Positions 17,032 through 27,490 are shown, counted from the first letter of the stretch. The stretch: DNA of 48,527 nucleotides from Desulfurobacteriaceae bacterium (GCA_027075275.1 JALTBO010000098.1:14742-63268); one strand, 5' to 3'. The notes: generated by a model from the sequence alone, not told the origin. Numbers and translations: made by a program.

Positions 17032-18445
17032 GGTTGAGGAGCTCCTCCGTTTGGGGAAGTTTTCAACGGCCTCTGAGCTCCTGAAGAGTAGGGGAAAGAA
17101 CCTTTCAGGGAAAGATATCGTCTCTCTTCTCAGCAGGGCTTTAGGGAAACCTCTCACTGAAGAGGAGGAACGGTTCTACTTTCTCCTTTTGAAGGAGCTC
17201 CTTTCCAGGCCCAACTGGAAGAAACTCCTCTCAGAGATTGCAGGGATTGGAGATAGGGAGTTTAAAAACTGGTACCTGTTCCGTTTTCCCGTTGTGAACG
17301 ACAGGGGAGAGGGAAGAATTGTAGAGGGTATTCTCATCAAACATACAGGGAAAGGGGGTAGAGTCCTCTTCGGTAAGAAGGTCGACCTGTCGAGGGTTGA
17401 GTCTGCAGCAGGTGAGGGTTTCTTCGTGGTTTTTGAGAGTGGGGAGTTTAAGGGAAACTCCTTTGAGGCTCCTCTCCTCTACACAGTCCTCTACGGTCCC
17501 GTTCCAGAGCCCTTTCTCCTTTCAGGGGTTTTAAAGGGGAACGGGTTTGAGGCCGATGAGGAGGAGGCAAAGAGGAGGCTTGCCCTGAGTGAGGGCAAGG
17601 TTCTCATATCCAGGTCCCGGGATATTTCAAGGCTCAGAGAACTCCTTGAAACGGATGAGGTTCAACTTCCCCTTTTAACTGTAAGGAAGAGTGGACAGCA
17701 GCTAAAACTCTTCTCCAAGGAAGTGTTTAAGGGCTGTAATTACGGTTTGGAGGAGCTGAAATCTTTAGGGCTGACCGATAGGGATTTAACTTTTCAACTC
17801 CCCTCAAACATTCCACCGGGGAACTGGATGGAGTACGTGGTCGGTTTCTCCAAAAAGTTGAGGAGGCTTTCAGATTTTGCCTCAAATCTTGGTAAGAGGT
17901 TCCGATTCCACCTCGGTTTTGACGGCCCTGCCTCCCTGTTTCTGGGTTTTGGTGTTGCAACGGGAATGGTTCCCTTCACTGTCTACCACTACAGGAAGGA
18001 GACTTCAGATTACGTGAGGGTAACCGATTGTACCAGGGACTACAAGGAGAGGACTGAAGAGTTTAGAGAGCTCCGTTTTAGTCTCCTTGAAGGGAAAATG
18101 GAAGAGGCCTGTATAGAGGTTAAGCTGGCTTCACACGAACCATTCTTCCCCAACTGCTCCAGCGTTTTAGAGGTTGAAATTAAGACAAAGAGGGGGAACA
18201 TAGAGCTGGAAAAGTTTGTAGATGTGGTGAGGGAACTCTACAGCTTCTTCAACCTGCTCTACGACAGGGGAGTTAGGAAGTTTAAGGTGATTTTGAGCGT
18301 TCCCGTTGTTGTTGGCTTTCTCCTTGGAACGGCCATTGGAAACTATTGGGACATTGAAGTTTATCAGTACTTTAAACCTGAGGAGAAGGTACTGCCTGTT
18401 TTAAACCTCAGGGAGATAGAAACCTTTGACCGGATTTCTATGTAG
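17021..18445 (+). CDS. Lon-like protease domain fused to SAVED domain (CalpL-like)
   Basis: GEGFFVVFESGEFKGNSFEAPLL...PFLLSGVLKGNGFEADEEEAKRRLALSEGKVLIS (Ser147/Lys184 spaced like a Lon dyad) and SAVED repeats FHLGFDGPASLFLGFGVATGMVPFTVYHY / VILSVPVVVGFLLGTAIGNYWDIEVYQY. Confidence 0.75.
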   Translation: MKFEVEELLRLGKFSTASELLKSRGKNLSGKDIVSLLSRALGKPLTEEEERFYFLLLKELLSRPNWKKLLSEIAGIGDREFKNWYLFRFPVVNDRGEGRIVEGILIKHTGKGGRVLFGKKVDLSRVESAAGEGFFVVFESGEFKGNSFEAPLLYTVLYGPVPEPFLLSGVLKGNGFEADEEEAKRRLALSEGKVLISRSRDISRLRELLETDEVQLPLLTVRKSGQQLKLFSKEVFKGCNYGLEELKSLGLTDRDLTFQLPSNIPPGNWMEYVVGFSKKLRRLSDFASNLGKRFRFHLGFDGPASLFLGFGVATGMVPFTVYHYRKETSDYVRVTDCTRDYKERTEEFRELRFSLLEGKMEEACIEVKLASHEPFFPNCSSVLEVEIKTKRGNIELEKFVDVVRELYSFFNLLYDRGVRKFKVILSVPVVVGFLLGTAIGNYWDIEVYQYFKPEEKVLPVLNLREIETFDRISM

Positions 18446-18454
18446 AGGAACTGA

Positions 18455-19078
18455 TTACCAGTTAATTTCCGGTCTTCTCTCAACTTCCTCTCCAAACTTC
18501 AGGTACTCCATCTTTGTAAAGCCAAAGAGTTTTCCTACAAGGCCTGAGGGGAACGTATCAAGGGAGATGTTGAACTCCTGAACGATGTTGTTGTAAGTGT
18601 ACCGAAGCCTTGCTATTTCATCCTCAACTTCCTGGATACTCCTGTTTAAGTCTTCTGCAAGGTCTGAAGTTTTGAGTTCAGGGTAGTTCTCAAATGTTGC
18701 AAGAACGTTTCCAAGGATTGCCCGGGATTCTGCTTCCGCTTTTTCAATTTCTTTCGGTGAACTGGTTTTGAAGATGGAGGTGCGGAGCTCCGTCACCTTC
18801 GTCAGCGTCTCCTTTTCAAAATTTGCATAGCTCCTAACAGACTCAACCAACTGACTTATAAGGTCTAACCTCTTTTTGAGGGCAACCTTTACCTGGTTCA
18901 GCGTAGCCTGTGCCCCGTTCTTTAAGGTCTGAAACCTGTTGTAGACAGAAATGGTGTACAGGATAACCAGAACGAAAACTCCTAAAATAATCAGTAAAAC
19001 TATCTTTCCCAACGTTTCCTCCTTATTCGGTTTACCTTCCGCCGGCTCCTCCGCCTCCGAAGCCCCCTCCGGAGCCAA
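18455..19078 (-). CDS. LemA family protein
   Basis: [53 protein letters not shown]. Confidence 0.93.
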   Translation of the reverse strand: MAPEGASEAEEPAEGKPNKEETLGKIVLLIILGVFVLVILYTISVYNRFQTLKNGAQATLNQVKVALKKRLDLISQLVESVRSYANFEKETLTKVTELRTSIFKTSSPKEIEKAEAESRAILGNVLATFENYPELKTSDLAEDLNRSIQEVEDEIARLRYTYNNIVQEFNISLDTFPSGLVGKLFGFTKMEYLKFGEEVERRPEINW

Positions 19079-20825
19079 AGCCGGAGCTCCCCGACGGGCT
19101 TGCCTGAGAGATACTGCTTGAGAGGGTTGAGCTGAAAGATGAGAAATTCCCTCTCACAGCGTTAAGAGTTTTAACCTCTGGAATTTCAACTTTAGCAAAC
19201 TTTTTGAGTGCCTCCTCAACTTTTTCTGCAACTCCGAGGGCTGTTCCGTAAACCAGCCACTCCTTCCAGATTACCACATCTTCAGGGGCGTATTTTTTTA
19301 TAAGTGCAAAGTCTGAGAGGAATTTCTTAAACGCCTCCCATTGAAGTTTCTCCATGTAGTAGTTCTTCTTCCACCTTCCAAAAATCTGAGACGGAGAGGC
19401 GGCGGCTATAAGGCTCGCAATAAAAAGGGTAAGCGAGAGAATAAAGACGGAGTAGCCGTTGAACGTGGAGAAGAACCTGAGGAAGAAAAGGAGAGAGAAA
19501 GAGATGATGATGAAAAGGAAGAAAGAGAACCTGCCAAAAGTATCAGCAATTTTCACTCCCTTTAAGTTTAAGTGCCGGTTAACGAGCTCATCGTTTTCAT
19601 ACTTTAACAGAGAGTCCAGTTCAGCCTTCAAGCTCTTTAGATAGGAGATGTTCTTCTCATTCCTCGCCCACTCTACCCTGTTTTTAAGGGCTTTTAAAGA
19701 GAAGATGCCGTTAACCGAGTGGCGTTTAAAAAAGTCTGTAACCTTTTTTTCGTAAGGGTCTTCCGGCTCTTTCAGAACTTTAATCAAAAGGTCATCTCCT
19801 TCCGGTTTTACGCTGATAAACTCTCTCCTCATAAGGTCTAAAACCGTTGCGTAGAAGCCGTTCTCGTTGCCCTGTGCTGCATCTCCTGTAAAGAGGAGGT
19901 TAACCTCGTAGGGTTTCCTTTCCGGGTTGGGAATAAAGCTAAGGAACCTGGGAACTGTAAAATCCTTCTCTCTTCCGAACTTCAGGTAGATAAAGACAAG
20001 GGCTGGTGGGAGAAGAATCAGAAGGGTTTTAAGGAAAAGTATAAGGACGTTGCTGAGGGTGTGGAGGAGCATCGGAATCCTGTTTGCTCTTTCTGTTTTC
20101 CCTTTAACGTCTGAAACGTGCCGGGGAAAGCCGTAGGTGCTGAAAGGCAGGGTGAGGAGCTCCACTTCAACCAGGGAGTTCTGGGGAGCTCTCCCCCTCA
20201 CAACGACCTTTCCGTTTTCCCTTTCTACCGAAAACTCCTTCATATGGGAAAAGACTTCTACAATTTTGGTCTTTTCCGGAACAATCTCTATTACAACGTT
20301 TCTGTATGGAACGTGGAAGCCGGCCAGCTTGAAATTGAGATGGTAGAACCTTCCGTCTGTGTGGATGGGAGGGTAGAGATTGTATGTGGCGTTGAGTTTA
20401 TAGTCTCCCGGCGGGAATATATCTGGGTCAACAATTCCAACTTCGTTGGGCCTGCCGTAGAAAAGTGCTGTTTTTCTTGACCTTTCGCTTGTAAATTTCC
20501 CGTAGAGCTTTCCCCTGAAGTCTTTTACGTAGGAGTCTGAGGTTCCATTTTCGTTAATAACTTCAACGAACGGTTCAGAGAGTTTCTCTTTAAGAGTTAG
20601 CGGCACTTCCCAGTTCCTGAAAAGAACGTGGAACCTTCTATCTTTAACGTGGAACCTGTAGGTTTCGGAGAGCTCTATGGGAGATGAGAGGGTTATCCTG
20701 TAGTAAACGTCTGCCGTAAGGGGTTTAAAGAGGAGTCTCAGGTCAAACTCGGAAAGGAAAAGCCCCAAAAGGGAGATAATAGTAACAACGGCTATGATAA
20801 TTCCTGCCTTTTTACTTTCCATGGC
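19032..20825 (-). CDS. DUF2207-family membrane protein
   Basis: TM segments and [19 protein letters not shown] tail typical of LemA partners; start adjusted to MESKKAG. Confidence 0.88.
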   Translation of the reverse strand, partial: AMESKKAGIIIAVVTIISLLGLFLSEFDLRLLFKPLTADVYYRITLSSPIELSETYRFHVKDRRFHVLFRNWEVPLTLKEKLSEPFVEVINENGTSDSYVKDFRGKLYGKFTSERSRKTALFYGRPNEVGIVDPDIFPPGDYKLNATYNLYPPIHTDGRFYHLNFKLAGFHVPYRNVVIEIVPEKTKIVEVFSHMKEFSVERENGKVVVRGRAPQNSLVEVELLTLPFSTYGFPRHVSDVKGKTERANRIPMLLHTLSNVLILFLKTLLILLPPALVFIYLKFGREKDFTVPRFLSFIPNPERKPYEVNLLFTGDAAQGNENGFYATVLDLMRREFISVKPEGDDLLIKVLKEPEDPYEKKVTDFFKRHSVNGIFSLKALKNRVEWARNEKNISYLKSLKAELDSLLKYENDELVNRHLNLKGVKIADTFGRFSFFLFIIISFSLLFFLRFFSTFNGYSVFILSLTLFIASLIAAASPSQIFGRWKKNYYMEKLQWEAFKKFLSDFALIKKYAPEDVVIWKEWLVYGTALGVAEKVEEALKKFAKVEIPEVKTLNAVRGNFSSFSSTLSSSISQASPSGSSGFGSGGGFGGGGAGGR

Positions 20826-20868
20826 AGGACTTAATTTATACCGGCAAATTCCTAATAAAGGGAGAGAT

Positions 20869-22176
20869 ATGAAAGTCATTAACGTTATAGGTGGAGGACT
20901 TGCAGGGGTTGAGGCGGCTTACAGGGCTGCTAAAGAGGGGAAGAAAGTTCGTCTCTTTGAGATGAGGCCGAAAAAGACAACTCCTGCCCATAAAACCGAC
21001 AAACTGGCGGAGCTGGTCTGCTCAAACACTCTGGGTGGTATAGACATTACAACCCCGAGAGGACTGTTAAAGGCTGAGATGGAGAAGTTGGGTTCTTTGG
21101 TTGTTGAGGCTGCAAAGAAGACTTCCGTTCCTGCCGGGGGAGCTCTGGCTGTAGACAGGGAGAAGTTTGCCGACTACATAACCGAGAAGATAGAGAGTAA
21201 TCCCAACATAGAGGTTGTAAGGGAAGAGGTTGCAGAGATTCCTGAAGAGGGAATAACCGTTGTTGCAACAGGTCCTTTAACCTCAGATAAGTTTTCCCGG
21301 TTCTTGAGGGAATACCTTGGAGAGGAGGAGCTCCACTTTTACGACGCCATTTCTCCCATCGTTTACGCCGATACTATTGACTACTCAAAGTGTTTCTGGG
21401 GCTCCCGTTACGGGAAGGGTGGAGACGACTACCTTAACTGCCCGATGACTGAGGAAGAATACGAGCGGTTTTACAACGCCCTTATGGAGGCTGAAAAAGT
21501 TCCCCTTAAAGACTTTGAGAAGGCCTGCTATTTTGAGGGGTGTATGCCGATAGAGGAGATGGCAGAGAGGGGAAAACAGACGCTGTTGTTTGGTCCTTTA
21601 AAACCTGTTGGCCTTATTGATCCGAGAACCGGGAAACAGCCCTTTGCTGTTGTTCAGCTGAGGAAGGAGAACAGGGAGGGAACCCTTTTAAACCTTGTTG
21701 GATTTCAGACGAAACTTAAATACCCTGAACAAAAAAGGGTCTTCAGGCTCATTCCCGGCCTTGAGAACGCAGAGTTTGCCCGTTACGGAAGCATTCACAG
21801 GAACACGTTTATAAACTCCCCGAAGCTTCTTCTCAGAACCCTTCAGCTGAAGAAGAACCCGAAAGTCTTATTTGCCGGCCAGATTACGGGAGTAGAGGGG
21901 TATCCTGAGTCTGCAGTTACCGGGATAATTGCGGGGCTTAACGCATCAAAGCTCTCCGATGGCGGGGAGCCGGTCTACCCTCCAGAGACTACAATGGTTG
22001 GAGCTCTCCTTAAATACATCACAACAGCAGACCCTAAAACATTTCAGCCAATGAACGCAAACTTTGGCCTCCTTCCACCTCCCGAAAGGAGAATAAAGGG
22101 TAAACTTAACCGTAGAAAATACCTTGCCGAAAGAGCACTGAGGGATCTGGAAAAATGGTTAAGAGAACTTTCCTAA
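20869..22176 (+). CDS. trmFO: Methylenetetrahydrofolate-tRNA-(uracil-5-)-methyltransferase TrmFO
   Basis: [49 protein letters not shown]; start adjusted from 20794. Confidence 0.96.
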   Translation: MKVINVIGGGLAGVEAAYRAAKEGKKVRLFEMRPKKTTPAHKTDKLAELVCSNTLGGIDITTPRGLLKAEMEKLGSLVVEAAKKTSVPAGGALAVDREKFADYITEKIESNPNIEVVREEVAEIPEEGITVVATGPLTSDKFSRFLREYLGEEELHFYDAISPIVYADTIDYSKCFWGSRYGKGGDDYLNCPMTEEEYERFYNALMEAEKVPLKDFEKACYFEGCMPIEEMAERGKQTLLFGPLKPVGLIDPRTGKQPFAVVQLRKENREGTLLNLVGFQTKLKYPEQKRVFRLIPGLENAEFARYGSIHRNTFINSPKLLLRTLQLKKNPKVLFAGQITGVEGYPESAVTGIIAGLNASKLSDGGEPVYPPETTMVGALLKYITTADPKTFQPMNANFGLLPPPERRIKGKLNRRKYLAERALRDLEKWLRELS

Positions 22177-23366
22177 TAGTTTCTTTAATGGCTTCTACAG
22201 TTTACGGTGCAACTTACCAGATAAACGTCATTAAAGAGCAGGTTTCTCCAAAGGTAGAGAAACGATTTGTTCTTTACAAAATAAAAAAAGGGGATACGTT
22301 GTTAAAAATAATGAAACGCTTTAAAATTCCCCGCCGTTTACTCTATAAAGTTGCCAGACTTAACAACATAAAGAACCCGAACTTAATTTACGCTGGCCAG
22401 GTTATAAGGCTTCCTGTAGGAGAGGGAACGTCTGTTGTAAAAACTGCCCGGAAAGTTCCTAAGAGATTGAATGAAGAAAGGGAGCTCCAGCTGATTCAAC
22501 AGCTGGGAGGAAGGGTAAACAGAGACGGTTACCTGTTTATCGGAAGTAGGAAGATTTCATTTAGACAGAATCCACTTGTAACAGTTGGAGAGAAGAGGTT
22601 TCTGATAGATTTTTCAAACCTTCCGGGAAGTGTGAAGAAAGCCCTATCAGAAGTGGGAATTTCGGTTGTAAATGGGAGCTCCCTTAATACCGTTCTTGAG
22701 TCTGCCATCTCTGCCAACTTCTCATCCCTTCAGAGGAACGGAACGCTCATTATGGGAGAGAACGACGTTCTAACTTACCACTACGACTACCTTGCCTACA
22801 ACCGGTTTACAGGTCAGAGAACCGTAATAAACACATCACCCGATACTCCTCCTCCTTTAAAGAACCTGCTCTCTGCCTATGGAATTGCTGTTGTTGAACC
22901 GCAGTTTAAAGTTCCAGACGATAGTGAAGGGTGGGGAGAGCTGAAAATTCTAACTGGAGGGGGATTAAACAAGATTTCTCAGCTTATCTACCTCCTGACA
23001 GGGAAAAAAGGACAGCAAATTCCGGAAGGTATGGTCTTTCCGGATCTAAAACTGGCAGTTGTTTACGATTACATCACTCCCGAAAAGAGAACCGGCTTAG
23101 AACTTCAGGGCTACAAAGTGTTCATTCTTACGGGAAACTTCCTCAGCGATGTAGAGTCAATCCTTTCACTTGTTCCCATGGCAAATAAGTTTGTAAAGCT
23201 TGTTCTCTACGAACCTCCGGGAACTCAAGGAAAAAGGTCAAAGTTTGTTATAGAAGGACTTTTGATCTCCACTCCCAAAAAAGATTGGTTTATGGTAGAT
23301 ACGTTTGATAAACAGGAGGAAATTCCATATCTCCGCTACAGGGGAGTAAACCTGATTGTTTATTAG
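22155..23366 (+). CDS. LysM-domain exported protein
   Basis: Signal peptide; [47 protein letters not shown]. Confidence 0.85.
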   Translation: MVKRTFLIVSLMASTVYGATYQINVIKEQVSPKVEKRFVLYKIKKGDTLLKIMKRFKIPRRLLYKVARLNNIKNPNLIYAGQVIRLPVGEGTSVVKTARKVPKRLNEERELQLIQQLGGRVNRDGYLFIGSRKISFRQNPLVTVGEKRFLIDFSNLPGSVKKALSEVGISVVNGSSLNTVLESAISANFSSLQRNGTLIMGENDVLTYHYDYLAYNRFTGQRTVINTSPDTPPPLKNLLSAYGIAVVEPQFKVPDDSEGWGELKILTGGGLNKISQLIYLLTGKKGQQIPEGMVFPDLKLAVVYDYITPEKRTGLELQGYKVFILTGNFLSDVESILSLVPMANKFVKLVLYEPPGTQGKRSKFVIEGLLISTPKKDWFMVDTFDKQEEIPYLRYRGVNLIVY

Positions 23367-23440
23367 AAAACTTGATAATAGATGATTTGCTATAATATCG
23401 CTTAAAATTTCCCGCTGTTTTCCTTTCAATTAAAGGGAGG

Positions 23441-23467
23441 AGTGCGGGGTTCAAACCCCGCACTCGG
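23441..23467. terminator. 10-bp perfect hairpin GAGTGCGGGG-TTCAAA-CCCCGCACTC
   Basis: Read directly, just past the convergent gene ends; no good U-tract. Confidence 0.5.
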
Positions 23468-23472
23468 TACCG

Positions 23473-23529
23473 CTACTCGTCATCAGGTTGCGGTTTAGGT
23501 TTGGGTTTTCCTTTTCCCCTGCCAGCCAT
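23473..23529 (-). CDS. Candidate 18-aa microprotein MAGRGKGKPKPKPQPDDE (not in ORF track)
   Basis: ATG preceded by AAGGAGGTGCCAG, TAG stop followed within a few nt by the strong hairpin. Confidence 0.5.
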   Translation of the reverse strand: MAGRGKGKPKPKPQPDDE

Positions 23530-23562
23530 CTGGCACCTCCTTGTAGAGATGTAGAAGAAAAA

Positions 23563-23907
23563 TTATTTTTTACTTTCTGAATTAGATGAGATCTTCGCTT
23601 CTTTCCACAATTTGTGGATCTTTTTGTATAGCTCCTTTTCAGCAATCCTTGCTTTTTTCTTACAGTTCCACAGTTGTTTTGTATCTTTTGCACTCTCTAT
23701 GCAGGCTTTTTCATCTTGGTAGATTTTAATTTCGCCGTTGATTTTTTCCAGTTCTATCTCTTTTCTCTTATCAAAAGAGATAGAGGCGTGTTTTTTGTGC
23801 CAGAACTTGTGTTTATGAACGGTTTCATGTTTAGTTGGTGTTCCAGCAGCAAAAGTGTTTGTTCCTAATAGACTGACGAGTACTGTTAGTAAGAGCCCTT
23901 TTCTCAT
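23563..23907 (-). CDS. Small exported His/Lys-rich hypothetical protein
   Basis: GGAGGTAAACATG start; signal peptide MRKGLLLTVLVSLLGTNTFAA; mature HETVHKHKFWHKKHA. Confidence 0.7.
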   Translation of the reverse strand: MRKGLLLTVLVSLLGTNTFAAGTPTKHETVHKHKFWHKKHASISFDKRKEIELEKINGEIKIYQDEKACIESAKDTKQLWNCKKKARIAEKELYKKIHKLWKEAKISSNSESKK

Positions 23908-24225
23908 GTTTACCTCCATTAGTAGTAGTCTTCCTCTTAGTTTAGCGCGGTAAATTTTAAAGTCAATGGGTAAAAATTGCTTATATATCAATACTTTGAG
24001 GAAAGTATCTGCTGGAAAGCTTGAATTTCAATCAGTCTGTATAGGAAAAATGGGTATTTAGATAGTATTTTTTGGAAAAATTGCAACTAATGTTGATTAT
24101 TGATTAAGGAACCCCACTTCTATCTGTTAAGTTTAAAGTGTTTTAATTTAGGAGTACCTATTTTTTCTGTAGAGTTTAGAAGCAACTTTCTTTTAATTGA
24201 GAAACCCTGTTATTTTCTTAACCTT

Positions 24226-24249
24226 AAAGGGGTGGTAAACCACCCCTTT
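24226..24249 (-). terminator. Hairpin AAAGGGGTGG-TAAA-CCACCCCTTT downstream of pgk
   Basis: 10-bp perfect stem read directly. Confidence 0.75.
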
Positions 24250-24253
24250 GAAT

Positions 24254-25441
24254 CTACGCTTTATCTGTAAGTGCCATTACTCCGGGGAGCTCCTTCCCTG
24301 CGAGGAACTGGAGGAAAGCACCGCCGCCTGTTGAAACGTGGTCTATCTCGTGTTCCAGGCCCAGCATCTCAATTGCTGCAACGCTGTCTCCACCACCAAC
24401 TATCCTTAGAGCCTCTTTGTGTTCAGCAACGATCTTTCCTATTGCCATCGTTCCAAAACGGAATTTTTCAAACTCAAATACACCCATGGGGCCGTTCCAC
24501 AGGATTGTTTTGGCGTCTGAGAGGGCTTCTTTAAAGAGCTCAACAGTTGCAGGGCCGATGTCTAACCCCATCATATCGTCTGGAATCTCCTTGTAGGTTG
24601 TAAGCTTTGTGTGGGCATCCTCTGCAAACCTGTCGGCATTGTTGCTGTCTACCGGTATGTAGAACTTAACGCCGTTCCTGTCGGCTTCTTCCATAATCCT
24701 CTTTGCCGTTTCTATAAGGTCGTCTTCAACCAGGGATTTCCCTACGCTGTAGCCGGCGGCCTTTAAGAATGTGTAGGCCATTCCGCCGCCTACAAGCATC
24801 TTGTCAACAATTTTCAGAAGGTTCTCAATTACTTCTAATTTCCCGGAAACCTTTGACCCGCCGATAATGAGAACTAAAGGCCTTTCAGGGTTTTCAAGGG
24901 CCCTCTCCAGATACTTTATCTCCTTTTCTAACAGAAAACCTGCAACTGCAAGTTTTACGAACTTTGTTATTCCGTAGGTTGAGGCGTGCTTCCTGTGGGC
25001 TGTTCCAAAGGCGTCGTTGACGTAGATATCTGCAAGAGCTGCAAGTTTTTTAGCAAACTCAGGGTCGTTTTTGGTCTCTTCAGGGTAGAACCTGACGTTT
25101 TCAAGGAGTGCTACCTCTCCTGGCTGGAGCTCCGCCACACCTTTTTCTGCAACCTCTCCAACGCAGTCTGGAATGAACTTTACCTCTTTCTCAAAAAGCC
25201 TTGAGAGCCTTTCTGCAACTGGCTTAAGAGAGAGCTTCGGGTCCCAGCCTTTTGGCCTGTCTAAGTGGGAGCAGAGGATTACCTTAGCCCTGTGGTCTAA
25301 CAGGTAGTTGATCGTTGGAAGGGCTGCCCTGATGCGCTTGTCGTTTGTGATAACGCCGTCTTCAATGGGAACGTTGAAGTCAACCCTTACAAAAACTCTT
25401 TTTCCCTCAAGCTCCTGTGGAGGAATATCCCTTAAGGTCAT
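24254..25441 (-). CDS. pgk: Phosphoglycerate kinase
   Basis: VFVRVDFNVPIEDG, LENVRFYPEE, GGGDSVAAIE; start adjusted to MTLRDIPP. Confidence 0.98.
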   Translation of the reverse strand: MTLRDIPPQELEGKRVFVRVDFNVPIEDGVITNDKRIRAALPTINYLLDHRAKVILCSHLDRPKGWDPKLSLKPVAERLSRLFEKEVKFIPDCVGEVAEKGVAELQPGEVALLENVRFYPEETKNDPEFAKKLAALADIYVNDAFGTAHRKHASTYGITKFVKLAVAGFLLEKEIKYLERALENPERPLVLIIGGSKVSGKLEVIENLLKIVDKMLVGGGMAYTFLKAAGYSVGKSLVEDDLIETAKRIMEEADRNGVKFYIPVDSNNADRFAEDAHTKLTTYKEIPDDMMGLDIGPATVELFKEALSDAKTILWNGPMGVFEFEKFRFGTMAIGKIVAEHKEALRIVGGGDSVAAIEMLGLEHEIDHVSTGGGAFLQFLAGKELPGVMALTDKA

Positions 25442-26087
25442 CTTTCTGAACATTGCTCTGTAAGGCATCTTCCCGCCACCTCCTTATTGTTTCTTCAACC
25501 TTTTCCGGAACCATATAGGAAATCGGTTTCCCGGATTTTAACCTTTCTCTTATCTCTGTTGAACTGATTTCAATTAGCCTTCCCTCGTAAAGGGCAACTC
25601 TCCAGCCCTCAAGACTTGCCTTTCTCCGTTTAAAACGGGCAACAGGAGTCTTCAGGTTCAGCTTCTTCAGTACCTCTTCCGGGTTAACCTCCTCTCCCGG
25701 TCTTGAGACAATGAGAATTCTGGAGAGCTCCAGGATCCTCTCTGGTTTTCTCCAGAGGTGAAAGCTCTTAAACGAATCTGTTCCCATCATAAAAACCGGT
25801 TCTTCGCCGTAAACTTTGTGGAACTCCTCCAACGTCTGGTAGGTGTAGGAGATTCCCCCCTTTTTTATCTCGTAGTTCCACACTTTAAACCGAGGTTCTG
25901 GTTCTACTGCGGCTTTCAGGGCTTCAAGTCTGATCTCTGAAGGGATGAGGAGCTCCCCCTTTAGTGGCTGGACGTTTGCCGGAACAAAGAGAACTTCTTC
26001 AAAACCAAAGTCCTCTAAAACGTCTCTTGCAATAAGCAGGTGGCCTATATGAACCGGGTTAAAGCTCCCTCCAAAGAGCAGTTTCAA
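25407..26087 (-). CDS. nadD: Nicotinate-nucleotide adenylyltransferase
   Basis: LLFGGSFNPVHIGHLLIARDV, ISSTEIRERLKSGKPISYMVP. Confidence 0.95.
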   Translation of the reverse strand: MKLLFGGSFNPVHIGHLLIARDVLEDFGFEEVLFVPANVQPLKGELLIPSEIRLEALKAAVEPEPRFKVWNYEIKKGGISYTYQTLEEFHKVYGEEPVFMMGTDSFKSFHLWRKPERILELSRILIVSRPGEEVNPEEVLKKLNLKTPVARFKRRKASLEGWRVALYEGRLIEISSTEIRERLKSGKPISYMVPEKVEETIRRWREDALQSNVQKDDLKGYSSTGA

Positions 26088-26191
26088 GGTTTCCTCCCTT
26101 CAGTCTGAATTCTACCGTTTTCAAAATCTGGATAAACTTTAACCGCTGCTATAATTTGAAACCCTAAAACTCCACTTTAAGGAGAGAGAGA

Positions 26192-27466
26192 ATGGGAATG
26201 ACGATAACCCAGAAAATACTTGCAGACCACGCCGGGAAGAAAGAGGTCTACCCCGGCGAGTTAGTTATGTGTAAGGTTGATATCGCCCTTGCAAACGACG
26301 TTACAGCTCCCATAGCCATCAAGCAGGTTAAAGCCATTGGAGCCAAAAACGTCTGGGACAGAGAGAGAATTGCATTAGTTCCCGACCACTTTGTTCCTGC
26401 CAAAGACATAAAGGCTGCCGAACAGGTTAAGATGATGAGGGACTTTGCAAAGGAGTTCGGGATTAAACACTTCTGGCCTGAGGGAAGGGTTGGAATTGAA
26501 CACGCCCTTTTGCCTGAGCAGGGAGTTGTGGTTCCGGGAGACGTTGTAATCGGAGCAGACTCCCACACCTGCACCTACGGAGCTTTAGGCGCCTTCTCAA
26601 CGGGTGTCGGGTCAACAGACATGGCCTACGCTTGGCTTACAGGAGAGGTCTGGTTTAAGGTTCCCGAGCAGATGAAGTTCATCTACTACGGTAAGCGCCA
26701 GAGGTGGGTAGGTGGAAAGGACATCATCCTCTACGTTATTGGGATGATCGGCGTTGACGGAGCTCTCTACAAAACGATGGAGCACACCGGTGAGGCCATA
26801 AGGGAGCTCCCCATGGACGACAGGTTTACAATCTGCAACATGGCCATTGAGGCTGGAGCTAAGAACGGAATTATTGAGCCAGACGAGGTAACCCTTGAGT
26901 ACGTTAAGGGAAGGGCAAAGAGGCCCTACAAGCTCTACAAGTCCGACCCCGACGCAGAGTACTCAGAGGTTTACGAGATAGACGTTTCCAAAATTGAGCC
27001 TCAGGTTGCGTTCCCATACCTTCCCTCAAACACAAGGCCTGTAACAGAGGCTACTCACGTAACCATAGACCAGGTTGTCATAGGCTCCTGCACAAACGGA
27101 AGGATAAGCGACCTGAGGGTTGCAGCTCAGATACTCAAAGGGAAGAAAGTTAACCCCAACGTTCGCTGTATTATCATTCCGGCAACTCAGGAGATCTACA
27201 GGCAGGCACTGAAAGAGGGGCTCATTGATATCTTCCTTGATGCTGAGTGTGTGGTTTCTACTCCAACCTGCGGTCCGTGCTTAGGCGGGCACATGGGAAT
27301 CCTTGCCAAAGGCGAAAGGGCTGTTGCAACCACAAACAGGAACTTCGTTGGCCGTATGGGTCATCCTGAAAGCGAAGTCTACCTTGCCTCCCCTGCCGTT
27401 GCTGCCGCTTCTGCAGTCCTTGGAAGGATTGCCCACCCAGACGAAGTTGTCGGCTCAGAAAACTGA
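26192..27466 (+). CDS. leuC: 3-isopropylmalate dehydratase / homoaconitase large subunit
   Basis: [49 protein letters not shown]. Confidence 0.93.
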   Translation: MGMTITQKILADHAGKKEVYPGELVMCKVDIALANDVTAPIAIKQVKAIGAKNVWDRERIALVPDHFVPAKDIKAAEQVKMMRDFAKEFGIKHFWPEGRVGIEHALLPEQGVVVPGDVVIGADSHTCTYGALGAFSTGVGSTDMAYAWLTGEVWFKVPEQMKFIYYGKRQRWVGGKDIILYVIGMIGVDGALYKTMEHTGEAIRELPMDDRFTICNMAIEAGAKNGIIEPDEVTLEYVKGRAKRPYKLYKSDPDAEYSEVYEIDVSKIEPQVAFPYLPSNTRPVTEATHVTIDQVVIGSCTNGRISDLRVAAQILKGKKVNPNVRCIIIPATQEIYRQALKEGLIDIFLDAECVVSTPTCGPCLGGHMGILAKGERAVATTNRNFVGRMGHPESEVYLASPAVAAASAVLGRIAHPDEVVGSEN

Positions 27467-27470
27467 TTTT

Positions 27471-27490
27471 TGGGGGAGCTCCCTCCCCCT
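27471..27490 (+). terminator. G/C-rich inverted repeat containing GGAGCTCC, possible terminator
   Basis: ttttGGGGGAGCTCCCtccccctttcac just after leuC stop. Confidence 0.4.

Noticed and set aside
19341-19644. Plus-strand Glu/Lys-rich ORFs (74 and 61 aa)
   Set aside because: Antisense to the DUF2207 coding sequence; composition artefact.
23441-23467. tRNA T-arm-like GGGGTTCAAACCCC
   Set aside because: A 7-nt T-loop would break the 5-bp stem, and no matching acceptor or anticodon arm lies upstream; it reads as a hexaloop hairpin.
23451-23693. 80-aa minus ORF overlapping the microprotein and exported protein
   Set aside because: Out of frame with both; no SD; the other frames have SDs and sensible products.
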